Source: Nocardioides lacusdianchii (GTDB taxonomy: Bacteria > Actinomycetota > Actinomycetes > Propionibacteriales > Nocardioidaceae). From it: DNA of 64,000 nt. Every line of letters starts with the position of its first letter. Within the stretch, counting starts at the first letter, position 1. The notes below the pieces were generated by a model that had not been told where the DNA came from, did no database searches, and was given only the letters and a program-made list of their open reading frames with translations. Position numbers and translations under genes: made by a program. The stretch is taken from NCBI RefSeq assembly GCF_020102855.1, contig NZ_JADHZD010000001.1, forward strand, positions 434,001 through 498,000, given 5' to 3'. Shown here piece after piece: positions 22,202 to 36,558 of this stretch.

Positions 22202-24783
22202 GCGGGCGCTCCCACCGGGATCAGTGCCGGCGCGATCGGCTGGATCTGGTCGCGCTCGGTGGTGAAGGCGATGGTCGGGTCGGGGGTGTCGGGGGCGTTG
22301 ACGAAGGACACGAAGCGCTCGAGCTTCGCGGGGTCGGCCAGCGTCGCGGCCCACTCGTCGGCGTACCCGCCCACGTGCCGCGCCATCTCCGCCTCGAGCT
22401 CTGCGCCCAGGCCGAGCGAGTCGTCGACGACGACCTCGCGCACCCGCTCCAGCCCGCCCTCGAGCTGCTCGATCCACGTCGAGGTGCGCTGGAGGCGGTC
22501 GGCGGTGCGGACGTAGTACATGAGGAAGCGGTCGAGGTACGACACCAGCGTCTCCGTGTCCAGGTCACCCGCGAGCAGCCGCGCGTGGGCCGGCGTGGCG
22601 CCGCCGTTGCCGCCGACGTAGAGGTTCCACCCCTTCTCGGTGGCGATGACGCCGAAGTCCTTGCCGCGCGCCTCCGCGCACTCGCGGGCGCAGCCGCTGA
22701 CGCCGCCCTTGAGCTTGTGGGGGCTGCGCAGCCCGCGGTAGCGCAGCTCCAGCGCGATCGCGAGGCCCACCGAGTCCTGCACGCCGAAGCGGCACCACGT
22801 CGACCCGACGCACGACTTCACCGTGCGCAGTGACTTGCCGTAGGCGTGGCCGGACTCGAAGCCTGCGTCGACGAGCCGCTTCCAGATCGCCGGCAGCTGC
22901 TCCATCCGGGCGCCGAAGAGGTCGATGCGCTGGCCGCCGGTGATCTTGGTGTAGAGCCCGTAGTCGCGCGCCACCTCGCCGATGACGATCAGCTTCTCCG
23001 GCGTGATCTCGCCGCCGGGGATGCGCGGGACGACGCTGTAGGTGCCGTTGCGCTGGATGTTGCCGAGGTACTTGTCGTTGGTGTCCTGCAGCTCCGCGGT
23101 CGCGGGCTCGAGGATGTGGGTGCTGGTCTGGCTGGCCAGGATGCTGGCGATCGCGGGCTTGCAGACGTCGCAGCCGCGGCCGGTGCCGTGGGCCTCGACG
23201 ATGTCGTCGAAGCGGCGGTAGCCGTGCACCGCGACCACGTCGAAGAGCTCCTGCCGGGTGAGCCGGAAGTGCTCGCACAGGCCCTTGTCGACGACCTTGC
23301 CGACGCTGGCGAAGTGCTCCTCGATGAGGTTCTTCACCGTCGGCACGCACGAGCCGCAGGTGGTGCCGGCGCGGGTGCACTGCTTGACGTCGGCGACGCT
23401 CTCGCAGCCCTGCTCGGCCACCGCGTGGAGGATGTCGGCCTTCGTGACGTCGTTGCACGAGCAGACCTGCGCCTCGTCGGGCATCCCGAGCTGGACGCCG
23501 CTGCTCGCAGGGAGGATGAGCTGCTCGGGGTTGTCGGGGAGCGCGAGCCCGCTGCTGACCATCGGCCGCAGGATGCCGTACGCCGACGCGTCGCCCACCA
23601 GGATGCCGCCGAGCAGCCGCCGGCCGTCCTCGCTGACGACGAGCTTCTTGTAGACCCCGCTCACCGCGTCGGCGTACGTCAGCTCGAGCGCGCCCTCGGT
23701 GGTCGCGAACGCGTCACCGAAGCTGGCCACGTCGACGCCGAGGAGCTTGAGCTTGGTGGACATGTCGGCGCCGGTGAAGGTGCCGGGGCCGTCGAGGAGC
23801 GCGTCGACCACGACCTCGGCCATCGCGTAGCCCGGCGCGACCAGGCCGTACATCGTGCCGCCCGGCGCCGCGCACTCGCCGATCGCGAAGACGTGCGGGT
23901 CCGCGGTGCGGCACTGCTCGTCGACCAGTACGCCGCCGCGCGGGGCCGTCGCGAGGTCGCACTCGCGGGCCAGGGCGTCGCGCGGGCGGATGCCGGCGGA
24001 GAACACGACGACCTGCGCCTCGACGACCTCCGTCGGGGCGCCCTCCTCGGTGCCGGCCTGCCTCACACGCAGGCCGGTCACCGAGTCGCCGCCCTCGATC
24101 TCTTCTGTCAGGACGGCGGTGTGGACCTTCACGCCGAGCTTCTCGACGTGGCGCACGAGCGTCACGCCGGCGGCTTCGTCGAGCTGGACCGGCATCAGTC
24201 GCGGCGCCATCTCGACGACGTGGGTGTCGAGGCCGAGCTGGACGAGCGCGTTGGCCGCCTCGAGCCCGAGCAGCCCGCCGCCGATCACGACGCCGCTGGT
24301 CGCGGCCTCGCTGGCGGCCTTGATCGCCTCGAGGTCCTCGATCGTGCGGTAGACGAAGCAGCCGTCCTTGCCGCGGCCCTCGACCGGCGGGACGAAGGGC
24401 GCCGCGCCGGTCGCGAGGACGAGCACGTCGTAGTCGTGGACGGTGACCGCGCCGGGGTTGCTCAGCAGGTCCCCCACGGCCGACGGCGGCGACACGACGG
24501 TGACGGTCCGCGCCGCGCGGTCGATCTCGGTCACGACGCTGTCGAGCACCAGCCGCACCCGCGGGTCGTCGTACACCCCACCCGGCAGGAGCGAGAGCCC
24601 CTCCGCGCCGTCGGGGTGGCCGAACCAGCTCGTGAGGCCCACGCGGTCGTACGCCGCCCGCGGCTCCTCGCCGAACACGACGACGTCGTGGGTCTCGGTC
24701 AGGCCGCGCTCGACGGCAGCCTGGGCGAAGCGGTGGCCCACCATGCCGTGCCCGACGACGACGATCCTCTGGCGCTTGGTCAT
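22198..24783 (-). CDS. nirB: Nitrite reductase (NADH) large subunit
   Basis: This 861-residue cytoplasmic enzyme reduces nitrite to ammonium. The FAD/NAD region opens with VVVGHGMVGHRF and continues with VIGGGLLGLEAANAL. A BFD-like [2Fe-2S] region follows (CSCNDVTKADI, then CTRAGTTCGSC), with a further Cys pair in GRGCDVCKP. The C-terminal siroheme/[4Fe-4S] half has SCVGSTWCRFGVQDS and SGCARECAEARGKDFG, the four cluster cysteines. All key residues are present. A TACCGT hexamer seven bases upstream of the ATG suggests a leaderless transcript. An imperfect inverted repeat lies near -50. Confidence 0.96.
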   Translation of the reverse strand: MTKRQRIVVVGHGMVGHRFAQAAVERGLTETHDVVVFGEEPRAAYDRVGLTSWFGHPDGAEGLSLLPGGVYDDPRVRLVLDSVVTEIDRAARTVTVVSPPSAVGDLLSNPGAVTVHDYDVLVLATGAAPFVPPVEGRGKDGCFVYRTIEDLEAIKAASEAATSGVVIGGGLLGLEAANALVQLGLDTHVVEMAPRLMPVQLDEAAGVTLVRHVEKLGVKVHTAVLTEEIEGGDSVTGLRVRQAGTEEGAPTEVVEAQVVVFSAGIRPRDALARECDLATAPRGGVLVDEQCRTADPHVFAIGECAAPGGTMYGLVAPGYAMAEVVVDALLDGPGTFTGADMSTKLKLLGVDVASFGDAFATTEGALELTYADAVSGVYKKLVVSEDGRRLLGGILVGDASAYGILRPMVSSGLALPDNPEQLILPASSGVQLGMPDEAQVCSCNDVTKADILHAVAEQGCESVADVKQCTRAGTTCGSCVPTVKNLIEEHFASVGKVVDKGLCEHFRLTRQELFDVVAVHGYRRFDDIVEAHGTGRGCDVCKPAIASILASQTSTHILEPATAELQDTNDKYLGNIQRNGTYSVVPRIPGGEITPEKLIVIGEVARDYGLYTKITGGQRIDLFGARMEQLPAIWKRLVDAGFESGHAYGKSLRTVKSCVGSTWCRFGVQDSVGLAIALELRYRGLRSPHKLKGGVSGCARECAEARGKDFGVIATEKGWNLYVGGNGGATPAHARLLAGDLDTETLVSYLDRFLMYYVRTADRLQRTSTWIEQLEGGLERVREVVVDDSLGLGAELEAEMARHVGGYADEWAATLADPAKLERFVSFVNAPDTPDPTIAFTTERDQIQPIAPALIPVGAPA

Positions 24784-24828
24784 GCCAAGGACGGTAGGAA
24801 CCCGATGTTGTCAGCGGGCTCCGCGAAT

Positions 24829-24845
24829 GTTTCGGGCGTGAAAAC
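24829..24845. promoter_or_regulatory. Inverted repeat GTTTC-N6-GAAAAC upstream of nirB
   Basis: GTTTC (24829-24833) faces GAAAAC (24840-24845) across six bases, about 45-60 bases upstream of the nirB start and just above the expected -35. GlnR half-sites contain GAAAC, and nirB is a known GlnR/NnaR target in relatives. The spacing is not the canonical GTNAC-N6-GAAAC, so this is only a candidate. Confidence 0.3.
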
Positions 24846-24921
24846 TGGGTGGCACGGGCTCACGCGCCCGGACGGGTGAGCGGCCATCGACACACGCTCC
24901 GTGGGGTGCGAGCGTGAGTGA

Positions 24922-26379
24922 GTGAGCGAGTGGTTCCTGCCCGAGAGCGAGCGTCCCTGGACCTCGGGCAACCTCGTCCTGCCGCGGGTGCACGGCGCGA
25001 CCTACTTCGCTCGCCTGGTCGAGCTCATCGGCGCCACCGACGCCGGCGACCGAATCTTCTTCACCGACTGGCGCGGCGACGCCGACGAGCGGCTGACCGA
25101 CGACGGACCGACCGTGGCCGAGCTGCTGCGCGCGGCCGCCGCACGCGACGTCGAGGTCCGCGCCCTCATGTGGCGCTCGCACCCCGGGCAGCTCAACGGC
25201 GAGGAGAACGGGCACCTCGGGCGGATCATCAACGAGTGCGGCGGCGAGGCGCTGCTCGACGAGCGGGTGCGCTACGGCGGTTCGCACCACCAGAAGCTGC
25301 TCGTCGTACGCCACCACGACCGGCCGCAGGACGACGTGGCCTTCGTCGGCGGGATCGACCTCTGCTACAGCCGCCGCGACGACGCTGCGCACGCCGGCGA
25401 CCCGCAGGTCGCGCCCCTGGACGACCGCTACGGCGACGCCCCGCCCTGGCACGACGCGATGGCCGAGATCCGCGGCCCGGCGGTCGCGCACGTGCTCGAC
25501 ACCTTCACCGAGCGGTGGGACGACCCGACGCCGCTCGACCACCGCAACCCCTATCGCGCCGTCGCCCACCGGATCGCGCGGATGCCGCGCCACCCGGAGC
25601 AGCTGCCCGAGAGCTGGGACCCGCCACCGGACGCCGGGCGCCACCAGGTGCAGATCCTGCGGACCTACCCCTTCAAGCGCCCCCACTACCCGTTCGCCCC
25701 CGACGGCGAGCGCTCGATCGCGCGCGGCTACTCCCGCGCCTTCAGCCGCGCGCGGCGCCTGGTCTACATCGAGGACCAGTACTTCTGGTCCGACGTCGTC
25801 GCCACCACCCTCGCCGACGCGCTGCGCCGCGAGCCGGGTCTGGTCGTCATCGCCGTCGTGCCACGCTTCCCGGAGTCCGACGGACGGGTCGGCGGCCCAC
25901 CCATCCACCACGGCCAGCGGCTCGCTTGGAACAGCCTCCGCGCCGCGGGTGGCGAGCGCTTCGCGATGTACGACCTCGAGAACGCCGCCGGCACCCCGGT
26001 CTACGTCCACGCCAAGGTCTGCATCGTCGACGACGCGTGGATGACCATCGGCTCCGACAACCTCAACCTGCGCTCGTGGACCCACGACTCCGAGCTGACC
26101 TGCGCGGTCGTCGACCCCGACGGCGAGCTCCCCCGCACCCTGCGTACGTCGCTGTGGGCCGAGCACCTCGGGTTGCCCGAGGACGACCCGCGACTCGCCG
26201 ACCTCGACGGCGCGCTCGACCTGTGGCGCGAGCGGGTCGGCGCCCCCGGCAGCCGCATCGGCGTCCACGAGCCGCCCGCGCTGTCCCGGCGTACGACGCG
26301 GTGGGCCGCGCCTGCCTACCGACTGCTCTACGACCCCGACGGCCGGCCTCGGCGGCTGCGGGGCACGACCGAGTTCTAG
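24922..26379 (+). CDS. Phospholipase D-like protein with two HKD motifs
   Basis: The 485-residue protein has two PLD half-sites. The first is HHQKLLVVRHHDRPQDDVAF (about residues 115-135), with the family His-x-Lys-x4-Asp somewhat stretched. The second is HAKVCIVDDAWMTIGSDNLN (about 359-378), fully canonical. It resembles cytoplasmic actinobacterial PLD-family proteins acting on phosphodiesters such as phospholipids; no signal peptide is visible. The upstream bases are a GTGA/GTGAGT microrepeat offering several in-frame or near-frame starts, so the exact start is uncertain. Confidence 0.85.
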   Translation: MSEWFLPESERPWTSGNLVLPRVHGATYFARLVELIGATDAGDRIFFTDWRGDADERLTDDGPTVAELLRAAAARDVEVRALMWRSHPGQLNGEENGHLGRIINECGGEALLDERVRYGGSHHQKLLVVRHHDRPQDDVAFVGGIDLCYSRRDDAAHAGDPQVAPLDDRYGDAPPWHDAMAEIRGPAVAHVLDTFTERWDDPTPLDHRNPYRAVAHRIARMPRHPEQLPESWDPPPDAGRHQVQILRTYPFKRPHYPFAPDGERSIARGYSRAFSRARRLVYIEDQYFWSDVVATTLADALRREPGLVVIAVVPRFPESDGRVGGPPIHHGQRLAWNSLRAAGGERFAMYDLENAAGTPVYVHAKVCIVDDAWMTIGSDNLNLRSWTHDSELTCAVVDPDGELPRTLRTSLWAEHLGLPEDDPRLADLDGALDLWRERVGAPGSRIGVHEPPALSRRTTRWAAPAYRLLYDPDGRPRRLRGTTEF

Positions 26380-26411
26380 GTGGCCGGGGCCATCGCGGCT
26401 ACGTTGACCGC

Positions 26412-26654
26412 ATGCCCACATCGATCGAAGCCTGGTGGCCCCGGCTGTCGCAGGAGACCCGGGACTGGCTCGTCGCCCACAACGGCGACGAGGTGACGCC
26501 CACCGTGATGGCGGAGATCAACCGCGCGGGCGGCCTCGTGTCGACCGACGCGTGGGGCGCGGGGCACGACACCCCGCAGGGCGCCTACCTCCCCGACGAC
26601 GTCGTCGACTGGATCGAGGCCGTCGCCAACGGCGAGGTGCCGCCGCCGCGCTAG
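26412..26654 (+). CDS. Small conserved hypothetical protein
   Basis: The 80-residue acidic, soluble protein (MPTSIEAWWPRLSQETRDWL…) has no recognised domain. Support for its reality is strong for its size: TACGTT ends six bases before the ATG, the codon pattern matches neighbours, and the ORF fills the gap between the PLD gene and the TPP riboswitch. Function unknown. Confidence 0.6.
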   Translation: MPTSIEAWWPRLSQETRDWLVAHNGDEVTPTVMAEINRAGGLVSTDAWGAGHDTPQGAYLPDDVVDWIEAVANGEVPPPR

Positions 26655-26698
26655 CGGGCGATGCCGGTCATCGACGTCTGCTAACGTCCACGCCGTCC

Positions 26699-26792
26699 AC
26701 ACGGGAGTCCGCGGTAGCGGGCTGAGAGGGAGCTGTACACCGCTCCGACCGTCGCACCTGATCCGGGTCATGCCGGCGAAGGAAGTGAGTTC
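26699..26792 (+). promoter_or_regulatory. TPP (THI-box) riboswitch
   Basis: The leader contains the hallmark CTGAGAGG (26722-26729) and CACCTGATCCGGGTCATGCC followed by GGCGAAGGAAG, the two conserved halves of the thiamine-pyrophosphate aptamer. It directly precedes thiE. The last aptamer bases (AAGGAA, about 26779-26784) are also the only Shine-Dalgarno candidate for the GTG start at 26795. TPP binding would therefore most simply block translation initiation rather than transcription. No separate terminator is visible. Confidence 0.95.
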
Positions 26793-26794
26793 CG

Positions 26795-27387
26795 GTGTCA
26801 CTGCCACGCATCTTCAGCCTGGTCTCCTCGACCGACGACCTGTCCCTCCTGGCCGACCTGGCGCTGGCCGGGATCGACGGGTTCCAGGTCCGCGACAAGG
26901 CCGCCACCACCCGTGAGCTCGTCGAGCTGACCCGTGTCGTCCTGGCTGCGGTCCGCCCGCTGGGCGCGACCGTCGTCGTCGACGACCGGCTCGACGTCGC
27001 CCTCGCCACGGGCGCGGACGGGGTCCACCTCGGCGAGCACGACCTCCCCGTCGAGCTGGCCGCGACCGTCGCGCCCCACCTCCTGCTGGGCGCGACCTGT
27101 CGCGACCGGGAGGCGGTCGAGCGGGCAGCCGCGGCGGGAGCGTCGTACGCCGGCTTCGGCCCGGTCCACGACACCGCGAGCAAGACGGGCCTGCCGGCCG
27201 CGCTTGGCACGTCTGCGATCACCGACGCGTGCGGCGTGCTGCCCCTGGTGGCGATCGGCGGCATCGGCCCCGGCCGCGTGCGCCCCGCGCTGGACGCCGG
27301 TGCCCACGGGGTGGCCGTGCTGGGCGCGATCTGGCGGGACCCCGACCCTCTGGCAGCAGCGAAGGAGCTGGTCCGGGAGCTCGGCTG

Positions 27388-27388
<1 letters not shown>
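26795..27388 (+). CDS. thiE: Thiamine phosphate synthase
   Basis: The 197-residue TIM-barrel enzyme joins HMP-PP and the thiazole phosphate. Recognisable motifs are GIDGFQVRDKAATT (the usual Q-x-R/K-x-K), VVDDRLDVALATGADGVHLGE, GATCRD, YAGFGPVHDTASKTG, LVAIGGIGPGRV and GVAVLGAIW. It is the first gene after the TPP riboswitch. It overlaps thiO by one base (TGATG). Confidence 0.93.
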
Positions 27389-33911
<6,523 letters not shown>

Positions 33912-33934
33912 GGCTTCTCTCCTGCGACGGGGTC

Positions 33935-33950
33935 ACTCGTACCAACGAGT
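33935..33950. promoter_or_regulatory. Palindrome ACTCGT-N4-ACGAGT upstream of the hydrolase gene
   Basis: A perfect 6-bp inverted repeat with four-base centre lies 24-39 bases upstream of the hydrolase ATG. This size and shape are typical of TetR-family operators. No TetR gene is adjacent, so the regulator would be encoded elsewhere. It could alternatively be a weak terminator of the upstream gene. Confidence 0.35.
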
Positions 33951-33991
33951 AGCCCCGCCTCCGGCTACGCACCCCGCCAGCCGCGGCCCCC

Positions 33992-34411
33992 TCAGCAGTC
34001 GTGCGCCTCGGCCCCGGCGACCCAGGTCTCGACCATCTCGTCGGCGAGCGTCGAGCCGGCCCCGAAGTACTCCAGGCCCTTGCCGTTCGCGCCGTTCGGC
34101 GTCGGGATCCGCTCGGTGCCCTTCGGGTCGCCGATCGTCATCTTCTCGAAGATCTTGATCCCGACCGGCATGCCCTCTGCGCGCAGAGCGTCGTAGCCCG
34201 CGTCGGCGGCCGCGTCGCACGCGGCCTGGTAGCCGAAGATCAGGTCGGCCCCCATCTCGGCCGAGATCACGAACCAGTTGCTCGACGCCGGGGCGCTGAG
34301 GGAGTACATCGGCACGTAGCAGTGGTGCGCGCTGGCGCTGGTCGCGGTCACCGCGACCGCCGCTGCCGCTGCGGCTGACACGACGCCGAGGCGGCGGATG
34401 GTGGTTCTCAT
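33992..34411 (-). CDS. Small secreted protein of unknown function
   Basis: The 139-residue protein has a Sec signal peptide (MRTTIRRLGVVSAAAAAAVA, cleavage after ASA at about 28). The mature part begins HHCYVPMYSLS and ends in AHDC, so one Cys lies near each end plus one in the middle (AACDAA), allowing a disulfide. GAAAGGG lies about eight bases before this ATG, which decides the start over a longer open frame. I recognise no domain. Confidence 0.7.
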   Translation of the reverse strand: MRTTIRRLGVVSAAAAAAVAVTATSASAHHCYVPMYSLSAPASSNWFVISAEMGADLIFGYQAACDAAADAGYDALRAEGMPVGIKIFEKMTIGDPKGTERIPTPNGANGKGLEYFGAGSTLADEMVETWVAGAEAHDC

Positions 34412-34537
34412 GGTGCTGACCCTTTCGTCACGGACCCCCGTCGGGTCTCGGTGACACCAGTGCACCCGTCGGGCCCGGGCCGCGACCACGGCGTGGACCC
34501 GCACAGTTCTCGTACAGTTCCGCCGCCCCGCGTCCGG

Positions 34538-34993
34538 CTAGGAGAACGACTTCTCCAGCGCGTCCAGCACCGCGGTGCGCTCGCGGCGCGCGACCAGCTT
34601 GAGCACCGGGGTCGCCAGGGCCCGGACCCCGGTGGCGCGCAGACGGGCGTCGTGGTGCACGACCGTCTCCCTGGCGCCGCTGGGCTCGAGCGTGTAGCCC
34701 GGCCAGCCCTCGGTCTTGACCTTGCCCGACGCCGTGCTGTCCCACCAGTGGTAGACCAGCCGGCGCGGAGGACCGAACTCGACGACCTCGCCCGGCATGC
34801 GGCCCATGATCGTGACGTCCTCGTACGTCGTCCCCACGCCCGGCGGGCCCGGCGACGTCTGCGTGCTGCGCCGCCGGATGCTCCCCCTGGTCGGCATCCA
34901 CTCGTTGTGGCCCTCGATGTCCGCCAGCCGCGCGAAGACCTCGGCGACCGGCGCGCGGACCGTGCGCGTGAGGTGGAGCTCGACGTCTCCCAT
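34538..34993 (-). CDS. SRPBCC (polyketide cyclase/dehydrase-like) protein
   Basis: The 151-residue protein begins VELHLTRTVRAPVAEVFARL, the classic START/SRPBCC opening. It continues with RLVYHWWDSTASGKVKTEGW (beta strands of the helix-grip) and a long C-terminal helix (VLKLVARRERTAVLDALEKS). These domains bind hydrophobic ligands in a deep cavity; the ligand is unknown. It is separated from its neighbours by short intergenic spaces and seems monocistronic. Confidence 0.8.
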   Translation of the reverse strand: MGDVELHLTRTVRAPVAEVFARLADIEGHNEWMPTRGSIRRRSTQTSPGPPGVGTTYEDVTIMGRMPGEVVEFGPPRRLVYHWWDSTASGKVKTEGWPGYTLEPSGARETVVHHDARLRATGVRALATPVLKLVARRERTAVLDALEKSFS

Positions 34994-35169
34994 CACGCCA
35001 TGATCGATCTCGCCGCGGGCCGCGACAAGGCCGGTCCAGCCCGGATGCCTGGCCTGACTTCCTTGCGCGGTCGCTGTGGTGTGGATTCCGCACCATGACG
35101 ACCGCACTGTCGTCGGGGTCCCCGGTTGACCGGGGATCCCGACGGATCGGCGACCCGAGCGCCGGCACC

Positions 35170-36558
35170 TCAGCCCACCGGCACGCGCACCGGCCCGACC
35201 TCGCCGACAAGACGGCGTACGACGTCCGCGCACCCGCCGCAGCCGGTGGTCGCGCGGGTCCGGTCGACGCACTCCGCGACCGTCCCGCACGCCCGGATCT
35301 CCCCCGCGCTGACGCCGGCGCAGGCGCAGACCTCGGCCTCGTCGGGCAGCGGGGTGGGGGCGTCGGCGGCCTCGGGCAGCAGCAGCTGGCCGGGCTCGTC
35401 GGGGCCGAGGATCGTGCCGCGGTCGTAGAGCTGGGTGATCAGCCCGACGCGCGACAGGTCACCGACCAGCGCGGCCGCGACGATCCGACCGCCGTGGACC
35501 ACGAGGCGCCGGTGCGAGCCGGCGATCGGGTTCGTCACCTCGACGACCTCGCCCTCGGCGGTGCGCGGGTCGCCGAGCACGGCGACCTCGAGCCCGGTGG
35601 CGCGCAGCCGCGCGACGCTGCGCAGGCCGTCGTACGCCGCTTCCTCCCCGCGCAGGACGCGGGCCAGGACCTCGGCCTGCTCCCAGGCGGGCGGGACGAA
35701 CCCGGTCGTACGCCGACGGTGCTCCGCGCAGTCGCCGATGGCGTGGATGCGGTCGTCGGTGACGCTCGTGAGCGTGCTGTCGACGACGATCCCGCGGCCC
35801 ACCATCAGCCCGGCGCGGCGGGCCAGCGCGGTCGACGGCCGGCCGCCGGCTGTGAGGACGACAAGGTCGGTCGGCAGGAGGGCGCCGTTGTCGAGCTGGA
35901 CGCCGTCGTCGGTCATCCGGACCGCGCGGGCGCCGGTGTAGACCTCGGTGCCGAGGCGGCGCAGGTCGCGAGCCAGCACCCCGCCCGCCGGCGCGCCGAC
36001 CTGGCCGGCGAGGAGGTGGTCGGCGCCCTCGACGACCTCGGTGAGCACCCCGCGCACCGACAGCGCGCGGGCGACCTGGAGGCCGAGGAGGCCGCCGCCG
36101 ACGACGACCGCCCGCCGCCCGGGGTGGGTGGCCGCGTCGAGACGGCGGCAGTCCGCCAGGCTCCGGAAGGGATGCACCTTCGGGTGGAGCGTGCCGTCGC
36201 GGCGCACCAGGCCGCGGATCGGCGGGAGCGTGGGGATCGATCCGCAGGCCAGGACGAGCCGGTCGTAGGCGATGCGTTCCCCATCGACCAGCACCACCTC
36301 GCGGGCGTCGCGGTCGAGCTCGAGCACCCGCGCGCCGAGCCGCAGGTCGAAGCCCTGCGCCTCGAACCACTCCGGCGAGCGCAGCGTCAGCGCGTCAGCG
36401 GAGTGGGTGCCCTCGAGGACCGCGGAGAGCAGGATCCGGTTGTAGGGCGCGTGCGGCTCGTCGGCGAGCACCGTGAGGCACACGTCGGCGCCGACGAGCT
36501 GCTCGGCCAGTCGGACGGCGGCCATGCCACCGCCGACCACGACGACCCGCTCAGCCAC
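35170..36558 (-). CDS. nasB: Assimilatory nitrate reductase electron-transfer subunit (FAD/NAD(P) plus [2Fe-2S])
   Basis: The 462-residue flavoprotein resembles the N-terminal half of NirB and Bacillus NasB. The FAD motif is RVVVVGGGMAAVRLAEQL, the NAD motif AVVVGGGLLGLQVARAL, and there is a GDCAEH motif near the FAD end. A C-terminal BFD-like cluster domain has CACAGVSAGEIRACG and TGCGGCADVVRRLV, the four Cys ligands. It passes electrons from NAD(P)H to the catalytic subunit. It overlaps nasC by eight bases and lies downstream of it. The symbol follows Bacillus usage. Confidence 0.88.
   Translation of the reverse strand: MAERVVVVGGGMAAVRLAEQLVGADVCLTVLADEPHAPYNRILLSAVLEGTHSADALTLRSPEWFEAQGFDLRLGARVLELDRDAREVVLVDGERIAYDRLVLACGSIPTLPPIRGLVRRDGTLHPKVHPFRSLADCRRLDAATHPGRRAVVVGGGLLGLQVARALSVRGVLTEVVEGADHLLAGQVGAPAGGVLARDLRRLGTEVYTGARAVRMTDDGVQLDNGALLPTDLVVLTAGGRPSTALARRAGLMVGRGIVVDSTLTSVTDDRIHAIGDCAEHRRRTTGFVPPAWEQAEVLARVLRGEEAAYDGLRSVARLRATGLEVAVLGDPRTAEGEVVEVTNPIAGSHRRLVVHGGRIVAAALVGDLSRVGLITQLYDRGTILGPDEPGQLLLPEAADAPTPLPDEAEVCACAGVSAGEIRACGTVAECVDRTRATTGCGGCADVVRRLVGEVGPVRVPVG

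Noticed and set aside
22846..24879. 677-codon plus-strand frame opposite nirB
   Set aside because: It is the GC-driven antisense shadow of a well-supported nitrite reductase gene.
24908..24930. GTGA/GTGAGT microrepeat before the PLD gene as a phase-variable tract
   Set aside because: Only a few units, imperfect, and alternative starts remain available, so switching is unlikely from this sequence alone.
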